In this document: positions 32,507-42,751 of the stretch, in pieces | Numbering within the stretch: the first letter of the stretch is position 1 | How the letters are laid out: each line of letters starts with the position of its first letter | Assembly: GCA_949296775.1 (NCBI GenBank) | Contig: CASFQA010000004.1 | Coordinates: 67,698 to 110,819, forward strand | Length of the DNA stretch: 43,122 nucleotides | Reading direction: 5' to 3' | Source: an uncultured bacterium | Lineage (GTDB): Bacteria > Bacillota_I > Bacilli_A > RFN20 > CAG-826 | Program-made: the position numbers and the translations under genes | The notes under the pieces: model-generated | Told to the model about the DNA's origin: nothing | The model's database searches: none | The model's input: only the letters and a program-made list of their open reading frames with translations

Positions 32507-34252
32507 ATGAAAACCTACCGCTTAGCTTACGCCTTGCTCCCGCTATTAGTCTTGACTGGATGCCAACCGGAAAGCCAAAGTTCCACTCTAGAAGAATCCA
32601 CCCCGCCGATCCAAGTCGATTACGACGGCCCCTCGGCCCGGATCGAAATCTTCCGCGAGTCGACGGAAGAGCCCGACGAATGCTATATCGACCCGCGGAA
32701 CGTGACCCTCACCCAATCCTATTCGTCCTTATCCGGGATTCTCTCCAACAACCAATCGGTCTGCCCATCCATCGGCGAGGTCAGCCTGCTGGTCATCCCG
32801 GTCCATCTGCCGGGGGAGACGCATAACACCGCCCAGGTCCGTTCCGACATCGAGAAGGCTTTCTTCGGCAAAGAAGGCGATAGTCGGCTCGGCTACCCCT
32901 CCTTATCCTCTTTCTACCAGACTTCCTCTTTCGGCAAATTGCGATTCCAAGGGAAGGTCACCGACTGGTTCGACGTGGCCGAGCATACCGATATCCTCGA
33001 TTCGAGCCTGCTTAGCACCGACGGCACCTCGCCCTATTCCGTCCAGACGATCCTCCGCGAGGCCGTCGACTGGGCCATCTCGACCCAAGGGATCGACATC
33101 GACGATTACGATTACAACGACGACGGCTATATCGACGGGGTTTGGCTCGTCTACGATAAGCTCGACACCTATACCGAGAACGCGATAAAGGGCACCACCG
33201 ACTTCAACAACGTCTTCTGGAACATGTCGAGTTGCGATTACGACGCCTACAAAGACGAGGCGGAGATCGAGCGGCAGCTCGGATGGAGACGGGGGACCTC
33301 GGCTTTCTCCTGGGCTTCCTTCTCCTCCCTCTATACCCCCTACGCCGATTACGATGGCGATATCCCCGACCTAAGCGATCTTTCCTCCATCCCGGTTAGC
33401 TCCCACACCTTCGTCCACGAGACCGGTCACCTGCTGGGGCTGGAGGACTATTACGCGATCGACTCGGCGGCTTATCGCCCGGCGGGCCAATTCACGATGA
33501 TGGACCAAAACGTCGGGGACTTCGATTCCTATTCGAAGATGGTCCTCGGCTGGGTCACCCCCTACGTCGCCTATGGCCCTTCCTCGATCGAGCTCCTCTC
33601 CCGCTTCCACGACGACAAGCAAGTCATCGTCGTCCCCGCCGATTACGCCTCGATCAATGACGAGGTCGAGCGGCAAACCGCGCTCGGCGTGGCTAGCGAG
33701 GACATCAAAATCGAATTCAACCCCTTCTCGGAATACCTCCTCCTCGACCTTTATTCTCCCGAATCGCTGGATGAGCTCGATATACTCCGCGTCCCCCACG
33801 ACCGGAGACCCGGCCCCTCGGAAACCGGGGTCCGCCTCTATCACGTCGATTCCCGGCTATTCCGGTTCACCGTCATCGCCGTCGGCTCCTACACCGACAT
33901 CATCTTCGATCCCGATGACTACCTTTACGAAGGCGGGGAGCTTCGGAACAACGAATACGCGGCTCTCATCGTCACCAATTCCGTCGGCACCGGCAACATC
34001 GACATCGACTCCTACCTCGGGGAGCGGCTCGGCATCTCCTTCAACGCCTTCGACCAGCTCCGCCTCATCCCCGCCGACGGGTTCGACGACTATTCCTTGG
34101 GGCAGCCGATGGACGGCGACGACCTCTTCCAAGCCGGGGACAAGTTCGACATCAAGCAATTCGGGATGGTCTTCTTCTCCGATTACCGCTTCAACTCGGG
34201 GAACAACCTGCCTTTCGCCATAGAGATAACCGACCTCCAGGAGGGAGAATAA
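32507..34252 (+). CDS. M6-like metalloprotease lipoprotein (first)
   Basis: 581-residue lipoprotein (lipobox VLTGC, Cys19). The N-terminal part of the protease is M6-like: VSLLVIPVHLPGE, FFGKEGD, SFYQTSSFGKLRFQGKVTDWFDV. The zinc site HETGHLLGLED has His304, Glu305 and His308 plus a downstream Asp314, as in the immune inhibitor A (M6) family. A beta-rich C-terminal region follows. It should act outside the cell on proteins or peptides. The start is at 32507, with AAAGGAGG upstream; the in-frame extension to 32393 lacks a signal peptide. Its TAA overlaps the next ATG by one base. It is first of four coupled lipoprotein genes. Confidence 0.87.
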   Translation: MKTYRLAYALLPLLVLTGCQPESQSSTLEESTPPIQVDYDGPSARIEIFRESTEEPDECYIDPRNVTLTQSYSSLSGILSNNQSVCPSIGEVSLLVIPVHLPGETHNTAQVRSDIEKAFFGKEGDSRLGYPSLSSFYQTSSFGKLRFQGKVTDWFDVAEHTDILDSSLLSTDGTSPYSVQTILREAVDWAISTQGIDIDDYDYNDDGYIDGVWLVYDKLDTYTENAIKGTTDFNNVFWNMSSCDYDAYKDEAEIERQLGWRRGTSAFSWASFSSLYTPYADYDGDIPDLSDLSSIPVSSHTFVHETGHLLGLEDYYAIDSAAYRPAGQFTMMDQNVGDFDSYSKMVLGWVTPYVAYGPSSIELLSRFHDDKQVIVVPADYASINDEVERQTALGVASEDIKIEFNPFSEYLLLDLYSPESLDELDILRVPHDRRPGPSETGVRLYHVDSRLFRFTVIAVGSYTDIIFDPDDYLYEGGELRNNEYAALIVTNSVGTGNIDIDSYLGERLGISFNAFDQLRLIPADGFDDYSLGQPMDGDDLFQAGDKFDIKQFGMVFFSDYRFNSGNNLPFAIEITDLQEGE

Positions 34253-35832
34253 TGAAACGCTATCTATCCTTATTGCTTCCCTTTTTCCTTCTATCCGCCT
34301 GCGAGAGCGCCGGCTCCTCGAGTTCATCCGTCCCTCTCCCCCGCCCTTCCGATTCCGCCCGGATCGCCATATCCGGAAGAACGGAAAGCGCGACCTTCGC
34401 TCCTAACGAGACCAAGATCAAGGACACCCTCCACTCGATCGAGGACGATCTCCATTACAACACCCAGTTCCTCCCAAGCGTCGGCGAGGTCAATATCCTC
34501 GTCATCCCCGTCTTGATCCCCGGCTATGCCGATTTCCCGCTCGCCGGCTTCCCGGAGCAAACGGGGGAGGCGGAACGGCTAGCCAAGGTCAAAGACGATA
34601 TCCAGACCGCCTTCTTTGGCGAAGAGGAGGAGACGGGATTCCATTCGGTCGCCTCCTATTACGAGCAATCCTCCAACGGACTACTCCGCCTCGGCGGGGA
34701 AGTCACCGACTGGTTCGACGTCCAAGCGGAAATGGGCATTTCCTCAGCCGCGGAAATCACCATCGGCCTGACCTACGACCTCGCCCAGGCCGCGGTCGAA
34801 TGGGCTTTCGGCGAGCAAGGCTACGTCCCGGCCAATTTCGATTCCGACCAAGACGGGTTCTTCGACGGCATCTGGCTCGTCTACTCGGCCGAGGACTATA
34901 CCCACGACGGCCCCTATACCGACGATCGGAATTACTGGGCCTACACCAGCTGGGGCAACCAGGACAAGGAAGGGGATCCGAACCGGAACCTCTACTATTA
35001 CAACCTTTTCGGCTGGGCATCCTACGATTTCCTCTACGAAGGCTACGGCCCACAGGGGATCGATGCCCACACCTACATCCACGAGACCGGCCACTTCCTC
35101 GGCCTCAACGACTATTATTCCGATCGGCTTATGTATAACCCGGTCGGGAAGATCGACATGATGGACGGCAATATCGGCGACCTCAACTCCTATTCCAAAT
35201 TGCTCCTTGGCTGGACCAAGCCCTATTTGGTCTATGGCAACGCCGAAATCGACCTCTGGCCAAGCGAGGAGGAAAACCAGTGCATCGTGGTTATGCCTGA
35301 CGGAGCCGAGCCTTCCGCGGAATTCGACCCCTTCTCGGAATACCTCCTTCTCGATCTATATTCCCCCGTCGGCCTCGCCGCGAAGGAAATCGCCTCCCCG
35401 ATCCCCGACCGGCCGAAGCTAGTCGATAAAGCCGGGGTAAGGATCTACCACGTCGACTATCGGCGGTTCAAAACCCGTTATGACGAGGAAATCGGCGATT
35501 ATCTGACCGTCGAGGACGATGGCGAGCCGTTGGAAGAGGGCGAGCATTACATCCTCCCCCTTTCCAATTCCATCGGGTTCAACCAATACCACACCGCCCT
35601 CAACCTCGAGCCAACCGTCTATCCCTACGACGAGATCCGGCTCATCGAGGCCGACGGGGAGAACACCTTCTCCTCCGGCGGCTACCAGATCGAGTCGACC
35701 TATTTCGGGCAAGGGGACGAATTCGCGATGGCCGATTACCCCGATTTCTTCCTCAATGCCCCATTGCTCGACGCCGGGCAATCCCTAAGCGGGAAAATCG
35801 CCATCGAGAGCCTAACGGAGGTAAGGATATGA
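34252..35832 (+). CDS. M6-like metalloprotease lipoprotein (second)
   Basis: 526-residue lipoprotein (lipobox LLSAC, Cys17). It is paralogous to the previous protein: VNILVIPVLIPGYADFP, FFGEEEE, SYYEQSSNGLLRLGGEVTDWFDV and the zinc motif HETGHFLGLND with His277, Glu278 and His281. The DYYS and MDGNIGDLNSYSKLLLGW segments after the zinc site match the M6 active-site region; the corresponding stretch in the first copy is MDQNVGDFDSYSKMVLGW. Two different proteases side by side suggest complementary specificity or one processing the other. It overlaps the following gene by ATGA. Confidence 0.87.
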   Translation: MKRYLSLLLPFFLLSACESAGSSSSSVPLPRPSDSARIAISGRTESATFAPNETKIKDTLHSIEDDLHYNTQFLPSVGEVNILVIPVLIPGYADFPLAGFPEQTGEAERLAKVKDDIQTAFFGEEEETGFHSVASYYEQSSNGLLRLGGEVTDWFDVQAEMGISSAAEITIGLTYDLAQAAVEWAFGEQGYVPANFDSDQDGFFDGIWLVYSAEDYTHDGPYTDDRNYWAYTSWGNQDKEGDPNRNLYYYNLFGWASYDFLYEGYGPQGIDAHTYIHETGHFLGLNDYYSDRLMYNPVGKIDMMDGNIGDLNSYSKLLLGWTKPYLVYGNAEIDLWPSEEENQCIVVMPDGAEPSAEFDPFSEYLLLDLYSPVGLAAKEIASPIPDRPKLVDKAGVRIYHVDYRRFKTRYDEEIGDYLTVEDDGEPLEEGEHYILPLSNSIGFNQYHTALNLEPTVYPYDEIRLIEADGENTFSSGGYQIESTYFGQGDEFAMADYPDFFLNAPLLDAGQSLSGKIAIESLTEVRI

Positions 35833-37493
35833 AAAAATCGGTTTTCGCTTTCGCCCTGCTTTCTCTAGTTTCTTGCGGACCGGCGGAAAGCACCCCCGGC
35901 TCCAGTTCCTCCTTGCCACCCTCCGAGTCGATCGGGGGCGGGCAAGTCGACACCGGGTCCGACTACGACCAGACCGACATCTCGGCCTTGAGGGAATCAA
36001 TCGTCAGATTGTCCACCACCCGGAAGTACCGCTACGCCACCGAATACCGTTGCCTCGGCATCGAAAGCGACGTCGTCGACTATTACGGCGAGCATTATTT
36101 CTACGAGGACAACCTGACCGACCCCGACGCCTCCTTCGGATTGGCCGAGGAAGCAAGCGGGGATGCCCGCCCGGTGTTCCGCTTCTACGTCGAAGGCGAG
36201 CAATGCCTCCCCTCCCTTTACCAATACACCACCCTCTCGGGCGATTTGGCCCCGATGGAGGAGGTATTCGGCCCCTTTGGGGTGGCCGGGCTCCACAACT
36301 TCTACCAAGAGGCCCTCGACGAGCTGACCGGCATCGCCGTCGACGACGACGAATTCCTCATCACCTCCTCCTCGACCTACACCATCTTCCAATACATGAC
36401 CCAGATCGGGTCGGGGATCGCCTCGATCATGGCCGAATGCCGTTATCGGATCGTCAACCCGTCGACTAACGAAGTCGAGATCACCATCGGGCTCGGGGAC
36501 GAGGGGTATATCAAGTCGACCTTGACCCCCATGTCGGAGCTGCCGTTCGATTACATCGACCAGGGGCTAACGGACGGGTCGCTATCCGGAATCGCCTATT
36601 ACCCGGAGGTGGCCGAGGCCTTCGAGGTCGATTTGGCCGCCGACAACTACTCCTTCTCCTTCCAGATCGAGGAAGAGGGGACCATTTCCCCCGGGACTTT
36701 CGTCGCCAAGCTCTGCCAAGGCTATTTCCTCGTCGATTACCTCGACCAATATAACGACGAGTACACCGACTTCGGCTTCGCCCTTTTCCCGTCGAACGTC
36801 GCCGTTCCCTTGGAGGATATCGGCGAGGACGGGGAATACGTCCCCCTCTCGAATAGCAGCCTCCCCTACTCGGCCTGCTACGACTTCGACCTCGATTCGG
36901 ACGGCAAAGTCCATTTCCGCTCGCTCATCGGCCCGAACCAGACCGATGACCTCAAGTTCATCGAGGTCCCGACCAAAGCCGACTTGGAAAACCTTTCCCC
37001 CGACCAATTGGGCGAGCAATACCTTTACATCGTCAAAGACGAGAACTACGCCTACCAATACCGCCAGCTAAGCGGGAGTAGCGAGGAATACGGCTTCGTC
37101 GCCTATAGCCAATGGTACGACACGGTCGGCGACTTCTACATCGACAATAGCAGCGCCACCTTCTACGCCTCCTCGTCGATGATCGGAAGCCTGGCCCGTT
37201 ATTACCTCGAGAAGGAAGAGGATGGGGTGTATTTCACCACCGATTCCTCTTTCGTCTCCCAGCTCGCCGCCAGTTTGTTCGGCTGGGGGTATATCCCCGG
37301 CACTTCCTGGCGAAGCTATGCCGAGAAAGCGATCGTCGAGATCAAGGAAGAGGGGATCGACATAAGCTTGGAGGTCCCCCGCCCCAACGGGGCCGGGACC
37401 ACCGTCCTCAAGATGATGATCGAGGACATCGGGACGACCGAGATCCCCGCGGTCGCGGAAGAATACGCCCGCTTGACGGAGGGACAATTATGA
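35829..37493 (+). CDS. Large acidic lipoprotein, unknown function (554 aa)
   Basis: Lipoprotein with lipobox LVSC (Cys16) and a Ser/Pro linker to about residue 35. The rest is acidic, with many Asp, Glu, Tyr and Phe, and looks beta-rich with scattered helices. No domain is recognised. Internal resemblance in spacing (a LxxLSTTRKYRYATEYR-like opening, a DYLDQY segment and a late SSMIGSLARYYLEKEEDGVYFTTDSS segment) suggests two related halves and kinship with the following 680-residue protein. It is translationally coupled to genes on both sides, so it probably works with the M6 proteases, for example as substrate, partner or immunity-like protector. That role is inference only. Confidence 0.78.
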   Translation: MKKSVFAFALLSLVSCGPAESTPGSSSSLPPSESIGGGQVDTGSDYDQTDISALRESIVRLSTTRKYRYATEYRCLGIESDVVDYYGEHYFYEDNLTDPDASFGLAEEASGDARPVFRFYVEGEQCLPSLYQYTTLSGDLAPMEEVFGPFGVAGLHNFYQEALDELTGIAVDDDEFLITSSSTYTIFQYMTQIGSGIASIMAECRYRIVNPSTNEVEITIGLGDEGYIKSTLTPMSELPFDYIDQGLTDGSLSGIAYYPEVAEAFEVDLAADNYSFSFQIEEEGTISPGTFVAKLCQGYFLVDYLDQYNDEYTDFGFALFPSNVAVPLEDIGEDGEYVPLSNSSLPYSACYDFDLDSDGKVHFRSLIGPNQTDDLKFIEVPTKADLENLSPDQLGEQYLYIVKDENYAYQYRQLSGSSEEYGFVAYSQWYDTVGDFYIDNSSATFYASSSMIGSLARYYLEKEEDGVYFTTDSSFVSQLAASLFGWGYIPGTSWRSYAEKAIVEIKEEGIDISLEVPRPNGAGTTVLKMMIEDIGTTEIPAVAEEYARLTEGQL

Positions 37494-39532
37494 AACGCTT
37501 GATTTTGCTTGCCGCCAGCCTGCTTTTGCTGCCTTCTTGCGCCGACTCCGCGAGCAGCCCCGCCTCGAGCGAGGAATCGACCCCGGTTTCTTCCGTCTCG
37601 ACCACGGAGCCCTTTGTCCCGAAGGGCGACCTCCAAAAGGTTTTCGCCTCCCTCCAGCAAGGCAATTTCTCGGTTGAGTACACCCTCTCCTACGCCTCAT
37701 TGGATCACGACGGGTCCCAAGAAGCGAAATACACCGAATACGCCATCGAGACCGATGGGTTCTACGGGTTCAACGCCGTCGCCCAAGGGGACCATTCCAT
37801 CTTCCCTTATCATCGGGAAAACGGGACTATCCACTCCCTCGCCCCGGTTCTTAACCCCAATTCCGGGCTCCGTTACGAGCAGCTTGCCGATTACCGGACG
37901 ACTTTCCGCGACTTCGACTTGTCATATCTCCCGACCGAGCCCGACGACGACGGCTTTTACACCTACGCCTACGGGCAAAACGAGAGCAACGACGCCATAA
38001 TCAATTCCCTGGTCATGCTCTATTCAAGCGGTTCCCTTAACCCAAGCTCGGTCCGCTTCCAGGTCATCGGCAATTCGCTAATCGCCCACGGAATCGGGCT
38101 AGTCTACGGGGAAGGGATCCAAGACGAGGTGAAAGCCAATTTCATGCAAATCGGGACAACCGAGATCAATGACGTCAAGGGGTTCCTCGAGGAAGGGGGG
38201 ACGGCCAAAGACTACGTCTCCGACCGATTCGTCGCTTTCCTTCTCCCCTACTTCCTCAGCCAAAACTTCGCCATCGACGTCGATTTGTCATCGGTCAATT
38301 CCGCCTCTTTGCCGACCCGGAGCTACCACAAGCTATTCACCCCGGAATCGGAATATTCCTACGCCGAGCGATTCGACGACGGGACGGGGTATGTCCAATA
38401 CATGGGGGTCGTCTCGCAATTTAGCGTCGACGCGGAAGGGCAGGTCGAGTTCGGGGCCATCGCCCAAGCCGATACCTCCGGCACCCCGATGACCGATCTT
38501 TGGGCCGAGGAAATCGGGCAAAGCTTCCTTTCCCTTAACCCGGCCAACCTGCTCGGCTACCAGAGCAGCGAAAACGGCATTACCTCCTACCATTTGGAGG
38601 ATACCCAATTCATCAGCGCCCTCGCCAACCTCGGCAACGTCGGCTATTCCGATGCCTATTACGTCGACGAGGTCATCCTGACCGTCGACGACTGGGAAAA
38701 GGGCGAATTCACCGCCGAGTTCCCCTATTACAACCTCTCGACCCACCAAGACCTCGGGTCGGCTTTCCTTTCCTTCCATTCGCTTGGCCAGGCCATCAAC
38801 CAGCCGGTCGCGGATCTGCTAAACGAAGGCGACGACCCAAGTAGCCAAACAAAAGGGCAACTGCAACAAGCCCTCGATCTTTTCTCCACCCACTCCTACC
38901 GCCAATACGCCGTCTCGGACTATTCGCTGGTCGAATACGCCTACCAGCCTTCCTACGCCTACTACCGTTACGTCACCGATGCGCCGGATACCGGGGAAGG
39001 CTACCTACTCGACCATGACGGAACGCTGAAAGGGTTCACCTTGGAGGAAGGGAGCCTAACGATCGGCAACCAAGCCAGCGGTGAGCTTCCCGGGACCGGG
39101 CCGACCTACGGGGACGATTCCGACTTCGCCTATTTCTCCGCCCCGACCGTTTATTCCGCCTCCCAAGTCGAACAGACCAAGACCCTCGCCGCCCGGGAGG
39201 CCCTCCTCGATGCCGATAACTATTCGCTGTATCGGCAATACGGCAGCACCACTTGGTCGATACAGGACGACGCCGTCCTCGAATGGGCCAACGCCTACTT
39301 CGAGCCGATCATCTCCGCCTACGGGTTCCGCGGGGTCAACCGGCTGGGGTTCGTCTTCCATCTAGCCGAGGAAGATGAGCCCACCGCCCTCAACAAGCTG
39401 ACCTTCTATCTTTATACCTACGATAATAGCGGCGAGGTGTATTTCACCACCTTCCCCTACTTCGACCTCGGCGGGGACGGGATCGCGCCCATTGACGAGT
39501 ATCTTTCCCCCACCCAAGACGTCGTCCAATAG
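37490..39532 (+). CDS. Large acidic lipoprotein, unknown function (680 aa)
   Basis: Lipoprotein with lipobox LPSC (Cys17) and Ser/Thr linker to about residue 40. It begins with a segment similar in style to the previous gene (VFASLQQGNFSVEYTLSYASLDHDG). A second copy of this kind of opening lies near residue 460 (LQQALDLFSTHSYRQYAVSDYSLVEYAY), so the protein seems built from repeated domains of about 200 residues. The segment GEVYFTTFPYFDLGGDG near the end parallels GVYFTTDSS in the neighbour. No known domain is seen. The start overlaps the upstream stop by 4 bases; it is the last of the four coupled genes. Confidence 0.78.
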   Translation: MKRLILLAASLLLLPSCADSASSPASSEESTPVSSVSTTEPFVPKGDLQKVFASLQQGNFSVEYTLSYASLDHDGSQEAKYTEYAIETDGFYGFNAVAQGDHSIFPYHRENGTIHSLAPVLNPNSGLRYEQLADYRTTFRDFDLSYLPTEPDDDGFYTYAYGQNESNDAIINSLVMLYSSGSLNPSSVRFQVIGNSLIAHGIGLVYGEGIQDEVKANFMQIGTTEINDVKGFLEEGGTAKDYVSDRFVAFLLPYFLSQNFAIDVDLSSVNSASLPTRSYHKLFTPESEYSYAERFDDGTGYVQYMGVVSQFSVDAEGQVEFGAIAQADTSGTPMTDLWAEEIGQSFLSLNPANLLGYQSSENGITSYHLEDTQFISALANLGNVGYSDAYYVDEVILTVDDWEKGEFTAEFPYYNLSTHQDLGSAFLSFHSLGQAINQPVADLLNEGDDPSSQTKGQLQQALDLFSTHSYRQYAVSDYSLVEYAYQPSYAYYRYVTDAPDTGEGYLLDHDGTLKGFTLEEGSLTIGNQASGELPGTGPTYGDDSDFAYFSAPTVYSASQVEQTKTLAAREALLDADNYSLYRQYGSTTWSIQDDAVLEWANAYFEPIISAYGFRGVNRLGFVFHLAEEDEPTALNKLTFYLYTYDNSGEVYFTTFPYFDLGGDGIAPIDEYLSPTQDVVQ

Positions 39533-39611
39533 TCATTAAATCAGGGTTTGGTCCGCTTCTGGGGGTAGGCGGCGCCTGGCAAGGCGAAATCAAAAAACCC
39601 TAAAAATTCGA

Positions 39612-39639
39612 TTGACATATTTCCAACCACCATTTCAAT
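39612..39639 (+). promoter_or_regulatory. Promoter of the 1013-residue lipoprotein gene
   Basis: TTGACA (39612-39617, full consensus), a 16-base spacer and TTCAAT (39634-39639, two mismatches). An AAAGGA ribosome binding site and the ATG follow at 39674, so this gene has a normal leader. Confidence 0.55.
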
Positions 39640-39673
39640 TAAAAAAGCGTAGCAACGGAAAGGAAAAAATCCG

Positions 39674-42600
39674 ATGAAAAAGAAGAACATCCTGCTGTTA
39701 GCCCTCCTCTCGCCCCTGGCCTTGTTTGGGTGCGACCAGATGAGGACATCCTCTTCCACCACTCCCGCCGATACCGGCGAGAGCACCCCGGTCGAAACCG
39801 AGGAAACCACGCCCGGCTCGTCCACCACGACCGGGGAAACGACGACCCCGATAACCATCGGCGAAGTCGCCATCAACGGCCCGACCGCGGTCGACGTCGG
39901 GGATTCGATCACCTTGACCGCCGGGGTCGAGGGCGACCCGGAAAACGAAGTCGATTGGCGGAGCGAAAACGAAGCTGTCGCGAGTGTCGATTCGAATGGT
40001 AAAGTGACCGGGATCGCCCCCGGGACGGCGGAAATCGTCGCCACCTCGGTCAAAGACCCGAGCAAATCGGCCAGCTGGACCATTAATGTCTCCGCCAAGC
40101 TCAACACCCCGAGCAAGATCACCCTCTCATTGACCGGGGAGGAAGTCGATTTCGACGAGGAAGCGAAGGTTTACGTCGTCGAGGTGTATTCCGAATTCGA
40201 CCTCCGTTACGAGCTCGACGTCGAGAACCCGGTCCCGCCCAATGGCGAGGTCATTTACCGCCTATTGCCGGACGAGAACCAGCTTTCCTACGAAGCCTAC
40301 GTCGATATCGACGCCAAAACCGGCCATGGCGAGGTCTTGATGCCGCTTGAGGACACGATCCTCTCGGTCCAGGTGTCCTATCCCTTGACCGAAGGCAACG
40401 TCTTATACGGCGAAGCCAAGCTTCGGATCAAAGACAGCAACCAGGAAATGATCGAAGCCCTTTTGCCGGAACTAGAGACGGCGAAAGCGAAAGAGAAGGA
40501 GGAAGCGGTCAGCGCGCAAATCAAGCGTTATAGCCAAGCGACCGCGACCACCTACGAAAACGGGGTCGCCAAGGAAAGCAAAACGACTTCCGACAAGACC
40601 ATCGAATACGATTATTACCAGAACGCGGCCTACTCCTCCGTCTCCGCCCCCTATTCCGACCAATACGGGTCGGGGCTCAAAACCACCAAGGGGTACGCCG
40701 GCATCCAAAACGGCAAGTTCTACAACTTCGACTACACCTCCAACTACGGCTACACCACCGTCGGGACGGTCCACGCCAAGGGGGCGGAGGATGATTACGC
40801 CGCCCAGGCCGGCTTGCCCTACGACCCGGAAACCGCCTCCTACGGGGTGATCGCCAACGTCATCGACATGGTAAGCGGCGAGGATTACCTCGGCTTGCCG
40901 ACCTTCGGGGACGAATCGGCCCGCCGGGAAGCCGTCATCCGCCGGGTGGGCGATGTCGTCACCCTTTCCTCGACTTACGAATCCGCCGATATCGCCTCCA
41001 AGCGGGATAACGCCGTCAATTTGACCTTGGTCTACGACCAGAGCGACCGGCTCACCTACTACCGGTTCGCCTCCGTTATCATCGAAGACGGGGAAGCCAC
41101 CGACTCGATCCTCGAGGAAGGGAACCTCTCCTACGGGACTAAAAACGCCGGGACCGGGGATATCGACGTCGCCTCCCTCCTGGTCACCAATTTGACCGAG
41201 TACAACATGCAAGGGCAAAAAGGCAGCAACGGGGAATACGATTTCACCGATGCGACCCGTTATTACCCCGCCTCGAGCAGGCCCTCGCAAGAGGAATACG
41301 AAGGGAAGACCTACAACTCGTACAGCATGGACCCGACCATGACCTACGCCTTCAGGCTGTACGGGGGGACCGGGTCGATCGCCCTTGATGACATCACGGT
41401 CACGGTCACCCCGATCGAATACACCATCCTCGGCAACGAGGAGAAAGGGGAGGAAGACACCACCCCGGACATCCCCCAGCCGGTCTGCACCGTCGATGAG
41501 CTCGCCGACGGGATCTATACCGCCTCCAACGCCTTCACCGTCAATGGCAACGCCGTCAAAGGGAAGTCGCTGGTCCACTTCCTCACCAGCAAAGGGGTCG
41601 AGCATTCCTTCATCATCAACTACACCGACTTCGGGGTCCCGACCTCGCTCCGGGTCGACCTCCCGACCTATCCGGCGCTGTCCATCCGGGTCGGCGAGGC
41701 CACCGATCGCTTCTTCATCAACGCCACTCCCGACACCACGACCTACGAGTTCGCCCTCGAGGTCCGGGACGCCACCACCTTATCCCCGGTCGAGGACGCC
41801 TTGCTCCTCCGCCGCCCATCCGACGACATCTACGGCAACACCGGCTACGTCATCGAAGGGATGAAGGAAGGGAATTACCAATTCCGGATCGGCTTTGCCG
41901 ATTATCCGGAGGAGGAAAGCCTCAAGTCGAGCTGGTATTCGATTTCCGTCTCCGCCCCGCTCACCGACGCGGACATCGAGCAGAACATCCTCTCGAAGAC
42001 CTTCGATTACGAATACGCCACCCCGAACATGGGCGTGAGCCTGGCCTTCGATACCGCCGATAAAACCGTCACCATCACCCAAACCAATTACGGGGTCGTC
42101 TTCGTCGACACGACCGGCTATGATTTGACCGACGGGGTGTTGAAGCTTACCGGCGGGACCGCCATCGACGGGCTCGAGGGGACGTATTTGCAACTTGGCA
42201 CCAACGTGACCGAAGGCGACAATTCCAGCGGGCGGAACAACCCGACCTTCGGTTATATCCAAACCGGGGTCGAGCTCGAGATCGCCGCCGATTTGAAGTC
42301 CTTCACCCTCCCGGCCGCAAGCTATGGTTATACCTACTTCAACCCGGTGAAGTTCAACGTCTATCAGGATCCCTGGGACAAGTTCGACTGGAACGAGGCC
42401 TACTACCAATACCAGGACGGGGAAGGGAACTACCAATACCTCTACGTCGCCCTTTCCCTTGACGAGGACCACACCGGCGGGACCTTCACCTTCTTGGATT
42501 ACCAGACCCGGGAAGAGATCGGGAGCGCCCGCTTCGACTGCGTGATCGAGGGGAACTCGATCACCATCTCCTCCCTAGTCGAGACCGGGACCTCGATCAC

Positions 42601-42715
42601 CGCCAATTGGGACCCGACCTTGACCGGCACCTTGAACGATTACGGGACCTCGGGCAATCTATCCATCATCGTCAACTCGGCGAATTACACGCGATTGAGC
42701 TTCAACGCCTATTGA
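39674..42715 (+). CDS. 1013-residue lipoprotein with Big2-type Ig-like domain
   Basis: Lipobox LFGC (Cys20), then a Thr/Glu/Ser-rich stalk to about residue 55. Residues about 57-140 form a clear bacterial Ig-like domain of the Big2 type, with VDVGDSITLTAGVEG, VDWRSENEAVASVDSNGKVTGIAPGTAEIVATS. A long beta-rich region follows, with a helical, charged segment near 255-285 (LPELETAKAKEKEEAVSAQIKRYSQ). Many tyrosines and aromatic strands in the remainder suggest carbohydrate- or peptide-binding modules, but none is named with confidence. It lies downstream of the protease operon with its own promoter and a strong terminator, and is probably a surface adhesin or binding protein. Confidence 0.8.
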   Translation: MKKKNILLLALLSPLALFGCDQMRTSSSTTPADTGESTPVETEETTPGSSTTTGETTTPITIGEVAINGPTAVDVGDSITLTAGVEGDPENEVDWRSENEAVASVDSNGKVTGIAPGTAEIVATSVKDPSKSASWTINVSAKLNTPSKITLSLTGEEVDFDEEAKVYVVEVYSEFDLRYELDVENPVPPNGEVIYRLLPDENQLSYEAYVDIDAKTGHGEVLMPLEDTILSVQVSYPLTEGNVLYGEAKLRIKDSNQEMIEALLPELETAKAKEKEEAVSAQIKRYSQATATTYENGVAKESKTTSDKTIEYDYYQNAAYSSVSAPYSDQYGSGLKTTKGYAGIQNGKFYNFDYTSNYGYTTVGTVHAKGAEDDYAAQAGLPYDPETASYGVIANVIDMVSGEDYLGLPTFGDESARREAVIRRVGDVVTLSSTYESADIASKRDNAVNLTLVYDQSDRLTYYRFASVIIEDGEATDSILEEGNLSYGTKNAGTGDIDVASLLVTNLTEYNMQGQKGSNGEYDFTDATRYYPASSRPSQEEYEGKTYNSYSMDPTMTYAFRLYGGTGSIALDDITVTVTPIEYTILGNEEKGEEDTTPDIPQPVCTVDELADGIYTASNAFTVNGNAVKGKSLVHFLTSKGVEHSFIINYTDFGVPTSLRVDLPTYPALSIRVGEATDRFFINATPDTTTYEFALEVRDATTLSPVEDALLLRRPSDDIYGNTGYVIEGMKEGNYQFRIGFADYPEEESLKSSWYSISVSAPLTDADIEQNILSKTFDYEYATPNMGVSLAFDTADKTVTITQTNYGVVFVDTTGYDLTDGVLKLTGGTAIDGLEGTYLQLGTNVTEGDNSSGRNNPTFGYIQTGVELEIAADLKSFTLPAASYGYTYFNPVKFNVYQDPWDKFDWNEAYYQYQDGEGNYQYLYVALSLDEDHTGGTFTFLDYQTREEIGSARFDCVIEGNSITISSLVETGTSITANWDPTLTGTLNDYGTSGNLSIIVNSANYTRLSFNAY

Positions 42716-42720
42716 TTGAG

Positions 42721-42751
42721 AAAAAGGCTGGGAACAAATCCCAGCCTTTTT
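42721..42751. terminator. Strong Rho-independent terminator
   Basis: AAAAAGGCTGGGA and TCCCAGCCTTTTT form a perfect 13-bp stem around ACAAA, symmetric and likely bidirectional. It closes the lipoprotein block just before base composition changes. Confidence 0.92.

Noticed and set aside
40472-41605. 377-codon open frame on the minus strand inside the 1013-residue lipoprotein gene
   Set aside because: Its product is a low-complexity Gly/Val/Asp-rich string, as expected from the antisense of GC-rich, Asp/Tyr-rich coding DNA. It has no ribosome binding site or domain, and the sense frame has a signal peptide and a Big2 domain.
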